Assembly: GCA_017418975.1 (NCBI GenBank)
Contig: JAFOMG010000011.1
Coordinates: forward strand, 434,001-498,000
Source of the DNA: Sphingomonas sp.
GTDB lineage: Bacteria; Pseudomonadota; Alphaproteobacteria; Sphingomonadales; Sphingomonadaceae
DNA length: 64,000 nt
Direction of reading: 5' to 3'
A program made the translations under genes and the position numbers. Within the stretch, counting starts at the first letter, position 1, and the number at the start of each line of letters is the position of its first letter. The notes under the pieces are model-generated. The model worked only from the letters and a program-made list of their open reading frames with translations. It had not been told where the DNA came from and ran no database searches. Below are positions 1 to 9,201 of the stretch, piece by piece.

Positions 1-342
1 GAGCCCGACCAGCCGCTCCTCGGCGAAGCCGCGCGCGCTGAGCGCCGCCAGCGCGGCGTTGAACGGGAAGACCAGCATCGCGTCGACCCCGGCCTCGGCG
101 AGGAGGCGCTGGCGCTGGTCCATGGTGGTGAGGCGGAACCAGGGGCTGTCGGGGCGGAAATAGCGCTGGGGATGGGGATCGAAGGTGCCGACCAGCGCCG
201 GCCGCCCCTCGGCCCGGGCGCGCGCGACCGCGCGGCCGACCACGGCCTGATGCCCCAGGTGAAATCCGTCGAAATTGCCCAGCGCGACGATCGCCCCCCG
301 ATAGCGGGACGGCACCGCCGAGCCGCCGTCCAGCCGCTCCAT
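1..342 (-). CDS. ribF: Riboflavin kinase / FAD synthetase RibF (N-terminal part, cut by window edge)
   Basis: Bifunctional enzyme of flavin synthesis: phosphorylates riboflavin to FMN and adenylates FMN to FAD in the cytoplasm. Only the first 114 codons lie in the window. They carry the nucleotidyltransferase signature of the FAD-synthetase half, GNFDGFHLGHQ near residues 23-33, followed by FDPHP. The start is the ATG complementary to 340-342, giving MERLDGGSAVPSRYRG. The C-terminal riboflavin kinase half lies outside the window. It is upstream of, and in the same direction as, the dipeptidase gene, about 60 bases before the latter's end. The family call is firm from the motif; the completeness of the gene cannot be judged. 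Confidence 0.93.
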   Translation of the reverse strand, partial: MERLDGGSAVPSRYRGAIVALGNFDGFHLGHQAVVGRAVARARAEGRPALVGTFDPHPQRYFRPDSPWFRLTTMDQRQRLLAEAGVDAMLVFPFNAALAALSARGFAEERLVGL

Positions 343-401
343 CCGCGCGCCTATAGGGGGGGCGAGCGTGGCGATCAAATCCTCCCCCTGCGGGAGGGCC
401 T

Positions 402-1574
402 TCACTGTCCCGCCACGATCCCCGCGCGGATCACGCGCAGCACGTTGCCGCCCATCACCTTGCGGATGTCGTCGGGCGAGAGCCCGGCATCGACCAGCGC
501 GCCGGTGATCGCGATCAGTTGCGACGAATCCCAGCCGGTCGTCACCGCGCCGTCGAAATCCGAGCCGAGCCCGACATGGTCGATCCCCACCAGGTCGCGC
601 ACGTGCAGGATCGCGCGGACGACATTGGCCGGCTCGGTGCCGCACACCGCCGCGTCCCAATATCCGATGCCGACGACGCCGCCGGTGCGCGCCACGCCCT
701 GGATCTCCGCATCGGTCAGGTTGCGGTTCACCTTGCAGGTCGCCTGCACGCCGCCATGGCTGGAGACGACCGGGCGCTTGGCCATCGCCAGGATCTCGGC
801 GACCGATTCGTGGCTCGAATGGGCGATGTCGACGATCATGCCGAGCTGCTCCATCCGCGCCACCACCTGGCGGCCGAGCGGGGTGAGCCCGCCCTTGTGG
901 ATGCCGTGCATCGATCCGGCGATGTCGTTGTCGAAGAAATGCGCGAGCCCGGCCATGCGGAAGCCCGCGGCGTGGAGCTTGTCGAGATTGGCGATCTGCC
1001 CCTCCAGGTCCTGCAGCCCCTCGATCGAGAGCATGCCGCCCACCACCTTCCGGCCCGCCGCGCGATCGGCGAGGAGGCGGTCGAGATCGGCCGGGCTGTG
1101 GATCACGCGCAGCTTGCCGTTCGATCCCGCCGCCGCGCGATCGAGCTTGCGGGCATGGAAGAGCGAGCGCTCGAGCAGCGAGGTCCAGGTCTTGGGCGGC
1201 TGGAGCTGGGCGATGGTGAGCAGCGTGATATTGTCGGTGTCGCCCGAATTCGCGTCGTAATTCTGGTGCTTGGGCGTCTTGGTGACCGAGGAGAAGACCT
1301 GGAGCGCGACATTGCCCTCGATCAGCCGGGGCAAGTCGACCTGGCCGGTGTTCGAGCGCTCGAGCAGGCTGCGGCGCCACATCAGCGTATCGGCGTGCAT
1401 GTCGGCGATCTGGAGCGAGGCGTGGAGCTGCTTCACCGCGTCGCTCGGTTTGGCGAGCTTGACCGGCACCACCTTGTTCATGCTGCCTTCGACGATGCCC
1501 GGCGCGAAGCCGAAAAAGCCGACCACGGCCAGCAGGAGCATGATCAGCACGCCCCAGAGGATCTTCTTCTTCAT
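402..1574 (-). CDS. Membrane-anchored dipeptidase (peptidase family M19)
   Basis: A zinc dipeptidase of the renal/membrane dipeptidase family, likely cleaving dipeptides outside the inner membrane. The first 25 residues form a single hydrophobic segment (ILWGVLIMLLLAVVGFFGFA), which I read as a signal anchor. Metal ligands expected in M19 are all visible: the HAD of DMHADTL near residue 60, Glu in LSIEG, His in DIAHSS and in SSHGG, and Asp in GSDFDG. At 390 residues its length is normal for the family. Its ATG overlaps the folA stop by four bases, so folA and this gene are translationally coupled in one minus-strand unit. Substrate specificity cannot be read from the sequence. Confidence 0.92.
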   Translation of the reverse strand: MKKKILWGVLIMLLLAVVGFFGFAPGIVEGSMNKVVPVKLAKPSDAVKQLHASLQIADMHADTLMWRRSLLERSNTGQVDLPRLIEGNVALQVFSSVTKTPKHQNYDANSGDTDNITLLTIAQLQPPKTWTSLLERSLFHARKLDRAAAGSNGKLRVIHSPADLDRLLADRAAGRKVVGGMLSIEGLQDLEGQIANLDKLHAAGFRMAGLAHFFDNDIAGSMHGIHKGGLTPLGRQVVARMEQLGMIVDIAHSSHESVAEILAMAKRPVVSSHGGVQATCKVNRNLTDAEIQGVARTGGVVGIGYWDAAVCGTEPANVVRAILHVRDLVGIDHVGLGSDFDGAVTTGWDSSQLIAITGALVDAGLSPDDIRKVMGGNVLRVIRAGIVAGQ

Positions 1575-2047
1575 CCCACCCGCTCCAGCGTCACGAAGCT
1601 ATAGGCAGGGCGCCCCGCTTCCTCGGTGAAATCCTCGCGCGCAACTTCGCGCCATTCAACCCCGAAAGCGGGGACGATCGCGTCGCCCGGCGGCGTGGCA
1701 TGGATTTCGGTGAGCTCGATCCGGTCGGGCGCGAACTGCGCGAAGATCTCGGCGCCGCCGATCACCGCGACTTCGCCGGGACCGGCCAGCGCCAGCGCCT
1801 CCGCCGGCGAATGCGCCACCTCGGCGCCCTCGGCCCGCCAGCCGGCGTCGCGGGTCAGCACGATGTGGCGGCGGCCGGGCAGCGGGGCGGGGAAGCTCTC
1901 GAAGGTCTTGCGCCCCATGATCATCGGCTTGCCCATGGTCTGCGCCTTGAAGCGCCGGAGATCGGCCGGCAGGTGCCAGGGCAGCCGGCCGTCGACGCCG
2001 ATCACGCCATTGTCGGCCCGGGCGAGATGGAAGGAGATCCGCTGCAT
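1571..2047 (-). CDS. folA: Dihydrofolate reductase
   Basis: Reduces dihydrofolate to tetrahydrofolate with NADPH. At 158 residues it has the standard length. The N-terminal core has GVIGVDGRLPWHLPADLRRF, with the catalytic acid in PAD, then GRKTFESF and the cofactor-binding VIGGAEIFAQF. It lies in the same orientation as thyA (3062-3856), which regenerates dihydrofolate, with one hydrolase gene between them; folA-thyA proximity is common in bacteria. It overlaps the dipeptidase start by four bases. Upstream sits a palindromic repeat (about 2083-2173) separating it from the hydrolase. Confidence 0.97.
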   Translation of the reverse strand: MQRISFHLARADNGVIGVDGRLPWHLPADLRRFKAQTMGKPMIMGRKTFESFPAPLPGRRHIVLTRDAGWRAEGAEVAHSPAEALALAGPGEVAVIGGAEIFAQFAPDRIELTEIHATPPGDAIVPAFGVEWREVAREDFTEEAGRPAYSFVTLERVG

Positions 2048-2082
2048 CGGGCGACAGAAGCAGATGTGGTTCTGTATTGAAA

Positions 2083-2173
2083 CCCGTCATGCTGAATGCG
2101 TTTCAGCATCCAAGGTGCCGCGAAGGATATCGTCTGTGGATAGTTGGACCCTGAAACAAGTTCAGGGTGACGG
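2083..2173. repeat. Dispersed intergenic palindromic repeat (Gln/Leu-type arms)
   Basis: Left arm contains GTCATGCTGAA and TTTCAGCATCC; right arm contains CCTGAAACAAGTTCAGGGTGACGG. Each arm is itself a hairpin, and the outer ends GTCA/TGAC pair across the element. It lies between two co-oriented genes. Other intergenic elements in the window share the GTCA...TGAC frame with different arm sequence. Confidence 0.7.
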
Positions 2174-2180
2174 CCATGGA

Positions 2181-3065
2181 TCATTCCGGCGCGTCGGTGC
2201 CCTTGCCGAACATGGTGCGCCACAGCTCGGCATAGCGCGGGTCGCGGATGCCGGCGCCGTGATAGGGATTGGGGCTGTTCGCGCCGAAGCCCGGCGGCAG
2301 GTCGAGCGTCAGCACATGCACCTGGGCCGCCGGCAGGCCGAGCGCGGCATAGGCCGCCCGGATCAGCGGCACCGTGTTCTCGCGGCTGTTATACGCGGCC
2401 TGCCAGCGCGCGACCGGCGTGGCGCTGGGCCCGGAGATCCAGGGCGCTGGCCGGCGCTGGCGGCCGCTGGTCTCCCAGGGGCTGGAGAAGAGCACGACGC
2501 GGCGGACCTTGTGGCGCTTGGCGATCCAGGCCGCCATGCCCGCGCCCTGCGACTGGCCGGAGAAGAGGATCGCGCCCCAGTTCAGGCTGTCGCCGTCGAG
2601 ATACCGGCCCCAGCCGCGGCCGGGCTGTTCCCGCTCGAGCAGGCGGAGCAGCGCGACCAGGCGGGGCACGATGGCCTCGGCCCGGGGGTTGGACACCGCC
2701 CTGGACTTGCCGGTGCCGAAGACGCGCATCTCGCGAAAGTCGCTGGCGCAATCGGGATCGGGGTCGGTGGTGCAGACCTGCACCACGGCCGGATCATTGT
2801 CATAGCCGAGCGCGATCGCCCGGTAGCCGAGCCCGGCGACGAAGCGCATCAGACCGGCGTTATATGCGGGCTTGCCGTTGGTGCCGGGCAGGAACACCGC
2901 GAGCGGCGCATCGGCCGGCAGCCGGTCCCCGGCGAAGATGTAGCTGGGATCGTCGAACGCCTTGACCGCGGGGTCGGCCTTGGACGGCACGACCTGATAG
3001 CCGGCCTCCTGGTCCGCCGCCGGGGCCGCGGCCGCCAGCAGGGCGAGCGCGGCCAGCCGGATCAT
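2181..3065 (-). CDS. Exported alpha/beta hydrolase of unknown substrate
   Basis: A 294-residue protein with a short signal peptide ([19 protein letters not shown]). It has an alpha/beta-hydrolase plan: [10 protein letters not shown] near residue 55, a nucleophile elbow [13 protein letters not shown] with Ser in GQSQG near residue 170, and a late His in NPYHGAG. I think it belongs with the BPSS1187-type family of uncharacterised hydrolases, but this is recall and not a search. Its ATG overlaps the thyA stop by four bases, so it is likely co-transcribed with thyA. Function in nucleotide metabolism is not implied by that position. Confidence 0.75.
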   Translation of the reverse strand: MIRLAALALLAAAAPAADQEAGYQVVPSKADPAVKAFDDPSYIFAGDRLPADAPLAVFLPGTNGKPAYNAGLMRFVAGLGYRAIALGYDNDPAVVQVCTTDPDPDCASDFREMRVFGTGKSRAVSNPRAEAIVPRLVALLRLLEREQPGRGWGRYLDGDSLNWGAILFSGQSQGAGMAAWIAKRHKVRRVVLFSSPWETSGRQRRPAPWISGPSATPVARWQAAYNSRENTVPLIRAAYAALGLPAAQVHVLTLDLPPGFGANSPNPYHGAGIRDPRYAELWRTMFGKGTDAPE

Positions 3066-3856
3066 ATCGCCACCGGCGCCTTGATGTGCGGCTGGGCGAC
3101 GTAATCGTGGATCACGAAATCCTCATATTCATACGCGCTGATCGATGCGGGTTTCCGCAGGATTTCCAGCCGCGGAATCGGCCCCGGCGCGCGCGTGAGC
3201 TGCTCGCGCGCCTGGTCGAGATGGTTCGAATAGAGGTGGCAGTCGCCCCCGGTCCAGACGAAGTCGCCCACTTCCAGCCCCGCCTGCTGGGCGAGCAGGT
3301 GCGTGAGCAGCGCATAGCTGGCGATGTTGAACGGCACGCCCAGGAAGATGTCGGCCGAGCGCTGATAGAGCTGGAGGCTCAGCCGGCCGTTCGCGACATG
3401 GCATTGGAACAGGCAGTGGCAGGGCGCCAGCGCCATGGCGTGGAGCTCGCCCGGGTTCCAGGCGGAGACGATCATCCGGCGCGAATGGGGATTGGTCTTC
3501 AGCGTCTCGATCAGCTCGGCGATCTGGTCGATATGGCGGCCGTCCGCCGCTTCCCAGTCGCGCCACTGCTTGCCATAGACCGGGCCCAGCTCGCCCGCTT
3601 CGTCGGCCCATTCGTCCCAGATGCTGACCTTGCGTTCCTGCAGCCACTTCACATTGGTGTCGCCGCGCAGGAACCAGAGCAGCTCGACGATGATCGAGCG
3701 CAGGTGCAGCTTCTTGGTGGTGAGCAGCGGAAAGCCCTGCGCCAGATCGAAGCGCATCTGGTGGCCGAACACGCTGCGCGTGCCGGTGCCGGTCCGGTCC
3801 ATCTGCTCGGCGCCGTGCTCGAGCGCCCGTGCCATCAGGTCGAGATATTGCTGCAT
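3062..3856 (-). CDS. thyA: Thymidylate synthase
   Basis: Converts dUMP to dTMP using methylene-tetrahydrofolate, giving dihydrofolate for FolA. The 264-residue length matches the E. coli enzyme. The catalytic Cys is at residue 146 in LAPCHCLFQ, followed by [20 protein letters not shown], which holds the dUMP-binding Arg, Ser and Asp. The C-terminus PVAI matches the closing end of the family. It is the first gene of a minus-strand run; the divergent short RadC-like gene starts about 150 bases away. Confidence 0.98.
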   Translation of the reverse strand: MQQYLDLMARALEHGAEQMDRTGTGTRSVFGHQMRFDLAQGFPLLTTKKLHLRSIIVELLWFLRGDTNVKWLQERKVSIWDEWADEAGELGPVYGKQWRDWEAADGRHIDQIAELIETLKTNPHSRRMIVSAWNPGELHAMALAPCHCLFQCHVANGRLSLQLYQRSADIFLGVPFNIASYALLTHLLAQQAGLEVGDFVWTGGDCHLYSNHLDQAREQLTRAPGPIPRLEILRKPASISAYEYEDFVIHDYVAQPHIKAPVAI

Positions 3857-4004
3857 GGGCGCAGCCTAGCCCCGCGCCCCGGCGGCGCCAAGCGGGCGAG
3901 TTGCCTCCATTGTGGAGAAAAGCCGTCTCGGATGCCGGCCCCGCCCGTCCGGAACGGACCCGCTCGCGCTTCGGCCGGCGGATGGCGGATGGCAGCGCCG
4001 CGCG

Positions 4005-4403
4005 ATGCTGTCCGGTGCCGAGAACCCGCCCCTGCGCCTTGCCGATGCCCAGGCCGCCGGCGCGCTGTTCGCGCCGCTCGCGCGCGAGACGGTGGAAGTG
4101 ATGGCCTTCGCCTATCTCGACCGCCACCAGCAGGTGCTGGGCCTGCGCCATGTCCGCTCGGCGCATCGCGACCGGCTGGACCTGCCGATCCGCGACGTGG
4201 CGGCCGACGCGATCGCCTTCCATGCCTTTGCGGTGGTGATGGCGCACAACCATCCGAGCGGCGATCCCACCCCCAGCCAGGCCGATCGCGTGGCGACCGA
4301 CAGGCTCGCCCGCGCGCTCGACACGCTGGGCGTGCGGCTGCTCGATCATCTGGTGGTCGCGGCGCGCGGCACCACCAGCTTCCGCAACCTAGGGCTCCTT
4401 TGA
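4005..4403 (+). CDS. Short RadC-like JAB/MPN domain protein
   Basis: A 132-residue protein consisting of the RadC JAB domain only. The JAMM-type metal motif is visible as AHNHPSGDPTPSQAD (H-x-H-x7-S-x2-D with substitutions typical of RadC). The helix-hairpin-helix N-terminal part found in full-length RadC is missing. I chose the ATG at 4005 because family similarity begins soon after it (LRLADAQAAGALFAPLARE); an upstream in-frame ATG at 3912 gives an Arg/Pro-rich lead that looks non-coding. Its 3' end overlaps the convergent methyltransferase gene by 15 bases. The role of RadC proteins is unsettled, so no repair function is claimed. Confidence 0.8.
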   Translation: MLSGAENPPLRLADAQAAGALFAPLARETVEVMAFAYLDRHQQVLGLRHVRSAHRDRLDLPIRDVAADAIAFHAFAVVMAHNHPSGDPTPSQADRVATDRLARALDTLGVRLLDHLVVAARGTTSFRNLGLL

Positions 4404-5156
4404 TTCCCTGGACATGCTGGCCGGCGTCGCGGTCTTGCCGCTCTTGCACGCGCGGATAGCGCTCGGCTCGGGCCGCTCGCCCTGCGCCTGAAAGATCGCG
4501 ATATAGCCGCCGGCCGAGGGCATCGGCCGGATCGAGGACAGGGTATAGCCCACCGCGGCGAACTCGCATTTGAGCAGCGCCGGCGGCGTGCCGTGATCCT
4601 GGGTCGGGCGATTGGCGTCGACCACCACGACCTGGCCGTCGGGCGCGAGCGCGGGGCGGAGCCGCCACAGAAACTCGTACGGGCTCTCGATCTCATGGTA
4701 CATATGGACCATGAGGACGCGATCGAAGCTGTTCTCGGGCAGGCGCGGATCGGCGGGCAGGCCCAGGCGCACGCTGACATTGTCGAGCCGCTCGCGGATC
4801 ACCCGGCCGGCGAGCTTCTGGATGGTGTCGGGCACGATGTCCTCGGCGACGACCCGGCCCTTCTTGCCGACGCGGGTGCCCAGGCGGACGGTGTAATAGC
4901 CTTCGCCCGCGCCGATATCGGCCACGGTCATGTCGCGCTTGATCCCGGCCAGGTCCATCACCTGCGCCGCTTCGTTCAGCCGGTCGCGCGCTTCCTCGGT
5001 CGACCAGCGCGGGGACAGGATGGTGGCGACCGGCCGGTCGGCGGCGGGGAAGCCGCTGTTGATCGCGGGGGCGCCCTCTTCCCGATTGTCGAGCGCCGGC
5101 CCGCCGCTGCATGCGGCCAGCGCCAATCCCAGGAGCAGGGCGAGGCCCGGTCTCAA
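4389..5156 (-). CDS. Predicted exported class I methyltransferase with lipoprotein signal
   Basis: A 255-residue protein. The N-terminus [19 protein letters not shown] is a lipoprotein signal peptide with lipobox LAAC. The body is a Rossmann methyltransferase: motif [17 protein letters not shown] near residue 80, an acidic loop VAEDIVPD, and [14 protein letters not shown]. The family resembles predicted methyltransferases with export signals (COG4798-like, from memory). SAM is a cytoplasmic cofactor, so an extracytoplasmic methyltransferase is puzzling. The ATG overlaps the prfB stop by four bases. A function outside SAM chemistry is possible. Confidence 0.75.
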   Translation of the reverse strand: MRPGLALLLGLALAACSGGPALDNREEGAPAINSGFPAADRPVATILSPRWSTEEARDRLNEAAQVMDLAGIKRDMTVADIGAGEGYYTVRLGTRVGKKGRVVAEDIVPDTIQKLAGRVIRERLDNVSVRLGLPADPRLPENSFDRVLMVHMYHEIESPYEFLWRLRPALAPDGQVVVVDANRPTQDHGTPPALLKCEFAAVGYTLSSIRPMPSAGGYIAIFQAQGERPEPSAIRACKSGKTATPASMSRESKEP

Positions 5157-6280
5157 TCGACATCCTCCACTTCGACCGTCTCGCCGGTCACGCGCTGCGA
5201 TAGCGCAGCCGCCATGAAGGCGTCGAGGTCCCCGTCGAGCACGTCGGAGGGCGCGGTAGAGGTGACGCCGGTGCGCAGGTCCTTCACCAGCTGATAGGGC
5301 TGGAGGACATAGGAGCGGATCTGGTGGCCCCAGCCGATATCGGTCTTGGTGGCATTGGTCGCGTTCGCCGCCGCCTCGCGCTCGGCCAGCTCGCGCTCAT
5401 AGAGGCGGGCGCGCAGCTGGTTATAGGCCTCGGCCTTGTTCTTGTGCTGCGAGCGCTGGTTCTGGCACTGCACCACGATGCCGGTGGGGATGTGCGTGAT
5501 GCGCACCGCCGAATCGGTGGTGTTGATGTGCTGGCCGCCCGCGCCCGAGGCGCGATAGGTGTCGATGCGCAGCTCGCTCTCGTTGATCTCGACTTCGATA
5601 TTGTCGTCGATCACCGGATAGACCCACACGCTCGAGAAGCTGGTGTGGCGCCGCGCCGCGCTGTCATAGGGGCTGATGCGGACGAGGCGGTGCACGCCGC
5701 TCTCGGTCTTGGCATAGCCATAGGCGTTCTCGCCCTTGACCAGCAACGTGGCTGACTTGATGCCGGCCTGCTCGCCGGCATGGAAGTCGATCAGCTCGAC
5801 CTTGAGGCCGTGCCGATCCGCCCAGCGCGTGTACATGCGCTGGAGCATGCCGGCCCAGTCGTTGCTCTCGGTGCCGCCGGCGCCCGAGTTGATCTCGATA
5901 TAGGTATCATTGGCATCGGCCTCGCCCGAGAGCAGGGCCATCACCTTGTCCTTCTCGGCGCGCTCGGCCAGCGCGGCGAGGCTGGCGGTGCCTTCGCTCG
6001 CCATTTCCTCGTCGCCCTCGGCCTCGGCCATCTCGATCAGCTCGGCGGTGTCGTTGAGCTCGGTCTCGATCGCGCGGGTGGCGGAGATCGCCTCGTCCAG
6101 GCGGCGGCGCTCGCGCATCACGTCCTGGGCCTTTTTCGCGTCGTTCCAGAGAGTCGGGTCCTCGACGCGCGCGTTCAGCTCGTCGAGGCGGCGCAGCGCG
6201 CGATCCCAATCGAGGAAGCGGCGGAGCAGCGCGAGCGACTCCTTGATGTTGTCGACATGAGCCTGCGCTTCGGCGCGCAT
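5153..6280 (-). CDS. prfB: Peptide chain release factor 2, without programmed frameshift
   Basis: Terminates translation at UGA and UAA. The 375-residue product contains the peptidyl-hydrolysis GGQ at residues 248-250 in [16 protein letters not shown]. The stop-codon-reading tripeptide position holds Ser203-Pro204-Tyr205 rather than the SPF of E. coli RF2. The frame is open through the region matching the E. coli frameshift site (RRFLDWD near residues 21-27), with no in-frame UGA, so the classical autoregulatory +1 frameshift is absent. It is followed with a four-base overlap by the methyltransferase gene. Confidence 0.96.
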   Translation of the reverse strand: MRAEAQAHVDNIKESLALLRRFLDWDRALRRLDELNARVEDPTLWNDAKKAQDVMRERRRLDEAISATRAIETELNDTAELIEMAEAEGDEEMASEGTASLAALAERAEKDKVMALLSGEADANDTYIEINSGAGGTESNDWAGMLQRMYTRWADRHGLKVELIDFHAGEQAGIKSATLLVKGENAYGYAKTESGVHRLVRISPYDSAARRHTSFSSVWVYPVIDDNIEVEINESELRIDTYRASGAGGQHINTTDSAVRITHIPTGIVVQCQNQRSQHKNKAEAYNQLRARLYERELAEREAAANATNATKTDIGWGHQIRSYVLQPYQLVKDLRTGVTSTAPSDVLDGDLDAFMAAALSQRVTGETVEVEDVD

Positions 6281-6307
6281 GGGTTTTACCTTTCGAACTA
6301 ACTACTT

Positions 6308-6391
6308 CGTCATCCCCGCAAAGGCGGGGATCCAGGGTAACAAGCGGCGTCGCCTTTGGCTCTGAATCCCCGCCTTCACGGGAATGACGAC
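6308..6391. repeat. Dispersed palindromic repeat (CATCCCCGC type)
   Basis: Inverted arms GTCATCCCCGCAAAGGCGGGGATCC and ATCCCCGCCTTCACGGGAATGACG surround a short centre. The element fills most of the 128-base gap between the PBP1a and prfB genes. It belongs to the same family as elements near 9.0, 33.3, 46.0 and 53.1 kb. Confidence 0.8.
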
Positions 6392-6408
6392 CTATATGAG
6401 AACGCGCG

Positions 6409-8922
6409 CTAGTAGATTCCGCCCTCGCGTTGCAAGAAGTCGCTGTCGCCTTCCTGCTTCTTCGGCGCGGCCTTCTTCTCGACGGCCTTGGTTTCCTGGG
6501 TCTCGTCCTGCTCGCGCCGGCCGCGGCGCTGCTCGGTATCGGGCTTGAACGCTTCCCAGATCACGCCCGAGAGCGGGTCGCTCGACGGCCAGGCACCGGT
6601 CACCGGCTTGCCCGAGGCACGATCGATGCGGACCATGCGGATGCCCTGCGGCGCGGTGAAGGGGATCTTCTCCATGCCCTCGAAGGCGGGGATGGCGAAT
6701 TCCTTGAAGATCGGCGCCGCGATCGAGCCGCCCTGGGCATAGCCGCCCAGGTTGGTCGGCGTGTCATAGCCGATATAGAGGCCGCCGATCATCTGCGGCG
6801 TGCCGCCGACGAACCACACGTCGGTGGGGCCCGAGGTGGTGCCGGTCTTGCCCATCATCGGCCGGTTCATGTCGCGCAGCACGGTGGCGGTGCCGCGCTG
6901 GACCACGCCCTCGGCGATATGGACCATCTGATAGGCGGAGAGCGCGTCGATCACCTGCTTGGCGCGATTGACCGGGCGCGGCATCGTGCCGCCCTTCCAG
7001 TCGGGCGCGTTGCAGCCTTCGCAGGGGCGCCAGTTCTCGGGCCACACCACCGCGCCCTTGCGGTTCTGGACGAAGTCGATCAGCGACGGGTTGAGCGCGC
7101 GGCCATGGTTCACCAGGATCGAATAGGCGTTGACCATGCGCAGCACGGTGGTCTCGCCCGCGCCCAGCGCATAGCTGAGATAGGGCGGGAATTTCTGCCG
7201 CGACACGCCGATGCGCTGCATCAGGTCGACGACATGGTCCATGCCGGTCTGGTTGGCGATCTGCACCGTCATCAGGTTGCGCGACTGCTCGATGCCCCAG
7301 CGCAGCGTCTTGGGCCCGGCGCCACGGGCATTGCCGAAGTTGCGGAAGCATTTCTGGCCGAGATTGGCGCCCTGCCAGACGCAGAACGGGCCGTCGACCA
7401 CGATCGAGGTCGGCGTCATGCCCTGCTCCAGCGCGGCGGCATAGACGATCGGCTTGATCGTCGAGCCCGGCTGGCGCTGCGCCTGGGTGGCGCGGTTGAA
7501 CGCCTGGATGCGCGAATCGAAGCCGCCCTGCATGGCGAGGATGCGGCCGGTGCGCGGATCCTCGACCACCATGCCGCCCGAGACCTTGGGGACCGAGCGG
7601 AGCGACCATTGGCCGCCCGCCTCGGGCGCCACCGCGACGATGTCGCCGGGCTTGAAGGCGTCGAACGCCTGGCCGCCCTGGCCGCGCACCGGCATGGTCG
7701 CGCCCCATTTGGGCAAGGTGCCGGTGGTGCCGTCGTCGAAGCCGATCTGCCAGCCATCGCCCGCCCGCTCGATCAGCACGCCGGCGCGCCAATCCTCGTA
7801 ATCCAGGCCGATATTGGTGTTGAGGAACGACTGGAGCCAGTTGTCGGCATCCGCGTGTCCAATGGGCCCGGACCAGCCGCGGCCGCGATCATAGCGCAGC
7901 AGGCCGTCGCGCAGCGCCTTTTGCGCATATTGCTGCAGCCTGGGGTCGAGCGAGGTGCGCACCCACAGGCCGCCCGAATAGACGCTGTACGGCCCGCTCG
8001 CATCCGTCTCGCCGAATTTGTCGAGCAGCTGGCGGCGCACTTCCTCGGTGAAATAGCCGCCGACCCGCTCGAACTTGGGGGTCTGGCGCGGCACGGTGCC
8101 GAGCGGCGCCGCGACCGCGGCGTCATGCTGGGCCTGGTCGATGAAGCCGTTGCCGAGCATCTGGCCGAGCACCCAGTTGCGGCGATCGAGCGCGCGCTGG
8201 GTATGGCGTTCGGGGTCGTAGTTGGACGGGCCCTTGGGCAGGATCGCCAGATAGGCCATCTGCGGCAAGGTGAGCTTGTCGAGCTCCTTGCCGAAATAGG
8301 CCTGGCTCGCCGCCTCGACTCCGCCGGCGTTGCGCCCCAGCTCGATCGAGTTGAGGTACAGCTCCATGATCTGCTGCTTGGTGAGCGTGTCCTCCATGCG
8401 CCAGGCAAGGATGCCCTCCTTGGCCTTGCGCAGATAGCTCGTCTCGTTGCCGACCAGCAGGTTCTTCGCGACCTGTTGCGTGATCGTGGAGGTGCCGCGC
8501 GGCGTGGAGCCGCTGATCAGCCCCTGAAAGGCGGCGCGGGCGAGGCCCGGGAAATCGACGCCGTGATGCTCGAAGAAGGTCTTGTCCTCGGCGGACATAT
8601 ACGCCTCGACGAGGAGCTTGGGATATTCGGCGAAGCTCAGCTGCACGCGGCGCTCGCGCGCATAGCTGTGGATCGGCAGCCCCTCGACCGAGCGGACGTT
8701 CGTCGGGAGCGGCGGCTCGTAGTTCTTCAGCGTGTCGACCGAGGGCAGGTTGCGCGCGATGAACAGCCAGACGAGGAACACGAACAGGCCGGCGAGCAGC
8801 GCCAGCACCGCCAGGACCCGGAACCACCAGCGGTGGCGCACGCGGCCGAACAGCCCCTTGAAGCCTCCGATCTCGCGCTTGATGCGCATCTTTACGCTGG
8901 AAGTGGTCGAACCGTCGGACAT
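6409..8922 (-). CDS. mrcA: Penicillin-binding protein 1A (bifunctional transglycosylase/transpeptidase)
   Basis: Polymerises and cross-links peptidoglycan on the outer face of the inner membrane. Order of parts in 837 residues: basic cytoplasmic tail, one membrane segment (about 34-57), GT51 glycosyltransferase with EDKTFFEHHGVD and RGTSTITQQVAKNLL, then a class A transpeptidase with Ser487-x-x-Lys490 (GSTIKP), SRN in EQSRNLMT, and KTGTTSGP with Lys692. The C-terminal tail is Lys/Glu-rich. Its start lies 279 bases from the end of amiC, which is upstream in the same direction; amiC followed by a PBP1a gene and then prfB is an order I associate with Alphaproteobacteria. Confidence 0.96.
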   Translation of the reverse strand: MSDGSTTSSVKMRIKREIGGFKGLFGRVRHRWWFRVLAVLALLAGLFVFLVWLFIARNLPSVDTLKNYEPPLPTNVRSVEGLPIHSYARERRVQLSFAEYPKLLVEAYMSAEDKTFFEHHGVDFPGLARAAFQGLISGSTPRGTSTITQQVAKNLLVGNETSYLRKAKEGILAWRMEDTLTKQQIMELYLNSIELGRNAGGVEAASQAYFGKELDKLTLPQMAYLAILPKGPSNYDPERHTQRALDRRNWVLGQMLGNGFIDQAQHDAAVAAPLGTVPRQTPKFERVGGYFTEEVRRQLLDKFGETDASGPYSVYSGGLWVRTSLDPRLQQYAQKALRDGLLRYDRGRGWSGPIGHADADNWLQSFLNTNIGLDYEDWRAGVLIERAGDGWQIGFDDGTTGTLPKWGATMPVRGQGGQAFDAFKPGDIVAVAPEAGGQWSLRSVPKVSGGMVVEDPRTGRILAMQGGFDSRIQAFNRATQAQRQPGSTIKPIVYAAALEQGMTPTSIVVDGPFCVWQGANLGQKCFRNFGNARGAGPKTLRWGIEQSRNLMTVQIANQTGMDHVVDLMQRIGVSRQKFPPYLSYALGAGETTVLRMVNAYSILVNHGRALNPSLIDFVQNRKGAVVWPENWRPCEGCNAPDWKGGTMPRPVNRAKQVIDALSAYQMVHIAEGVVQRGTATVLRDMNRPMMGKTGTTSGPTDVWFVGGTPQMIGGLYIGYDTPTNLGGYAQGGSIAAPIFKEFAIPAFEGMEKIPFTAPQGIRMVRIDRASGKPVTGAWPSSDPLSGVIWEAFKPDTEQRRGRREQDETQETKAVEKKAAPKKQEGDSDFLQREGGIY

Positions 8923-9014
8923 GCGGCTCGCGGTTTAGCAGGATTGAGGGCGGAAGGAAGCAGGGAGTCTGGTGGCCGGCATCGCGCCTTCCTCCGTCAC
9001 GCCCGCGAGTTCCC

Positions 9015-9100
9015 CGTCATCCCCGCGAAGGCGGAGGTCCGGAGTCACGCAGGACATCGCTGCATCGCCCTGGAACCCCGCCTTCGCGGGGATGGCGGCC
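9015..9100. repeat. Dispersed palindromic repeat (CATCCCCGC type)
   Basis: Arms CGTCATCCCCGCGAAGGCGG and CCCCGCCTTCGCGGGGATGG are inverted copies around about 40 bases. It lies in the 279-base gap between amiC and the PBP1a gene and is long enough to form a strong hairpin in RNA, which may separate the two genes transcriptionally. Confidence 0.8.
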
Positions 9101-9201
9101 AGGGTAAATCGCACCGAAACCCTTTTATATCGCCTTCGGAACCACTTGCCCGCGCACCCTCTATAATGAACCCCGAGGGGAGGAAGAAGAAGGGGATGTG
9201 A

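Noticed and set aside
6430..9201. Long plus-strand open frame opposite the PBP1a gene
   Set aside because: Arg/Leu/Gly/His-rich shadow of a well-supported gene; no recognisable domain.
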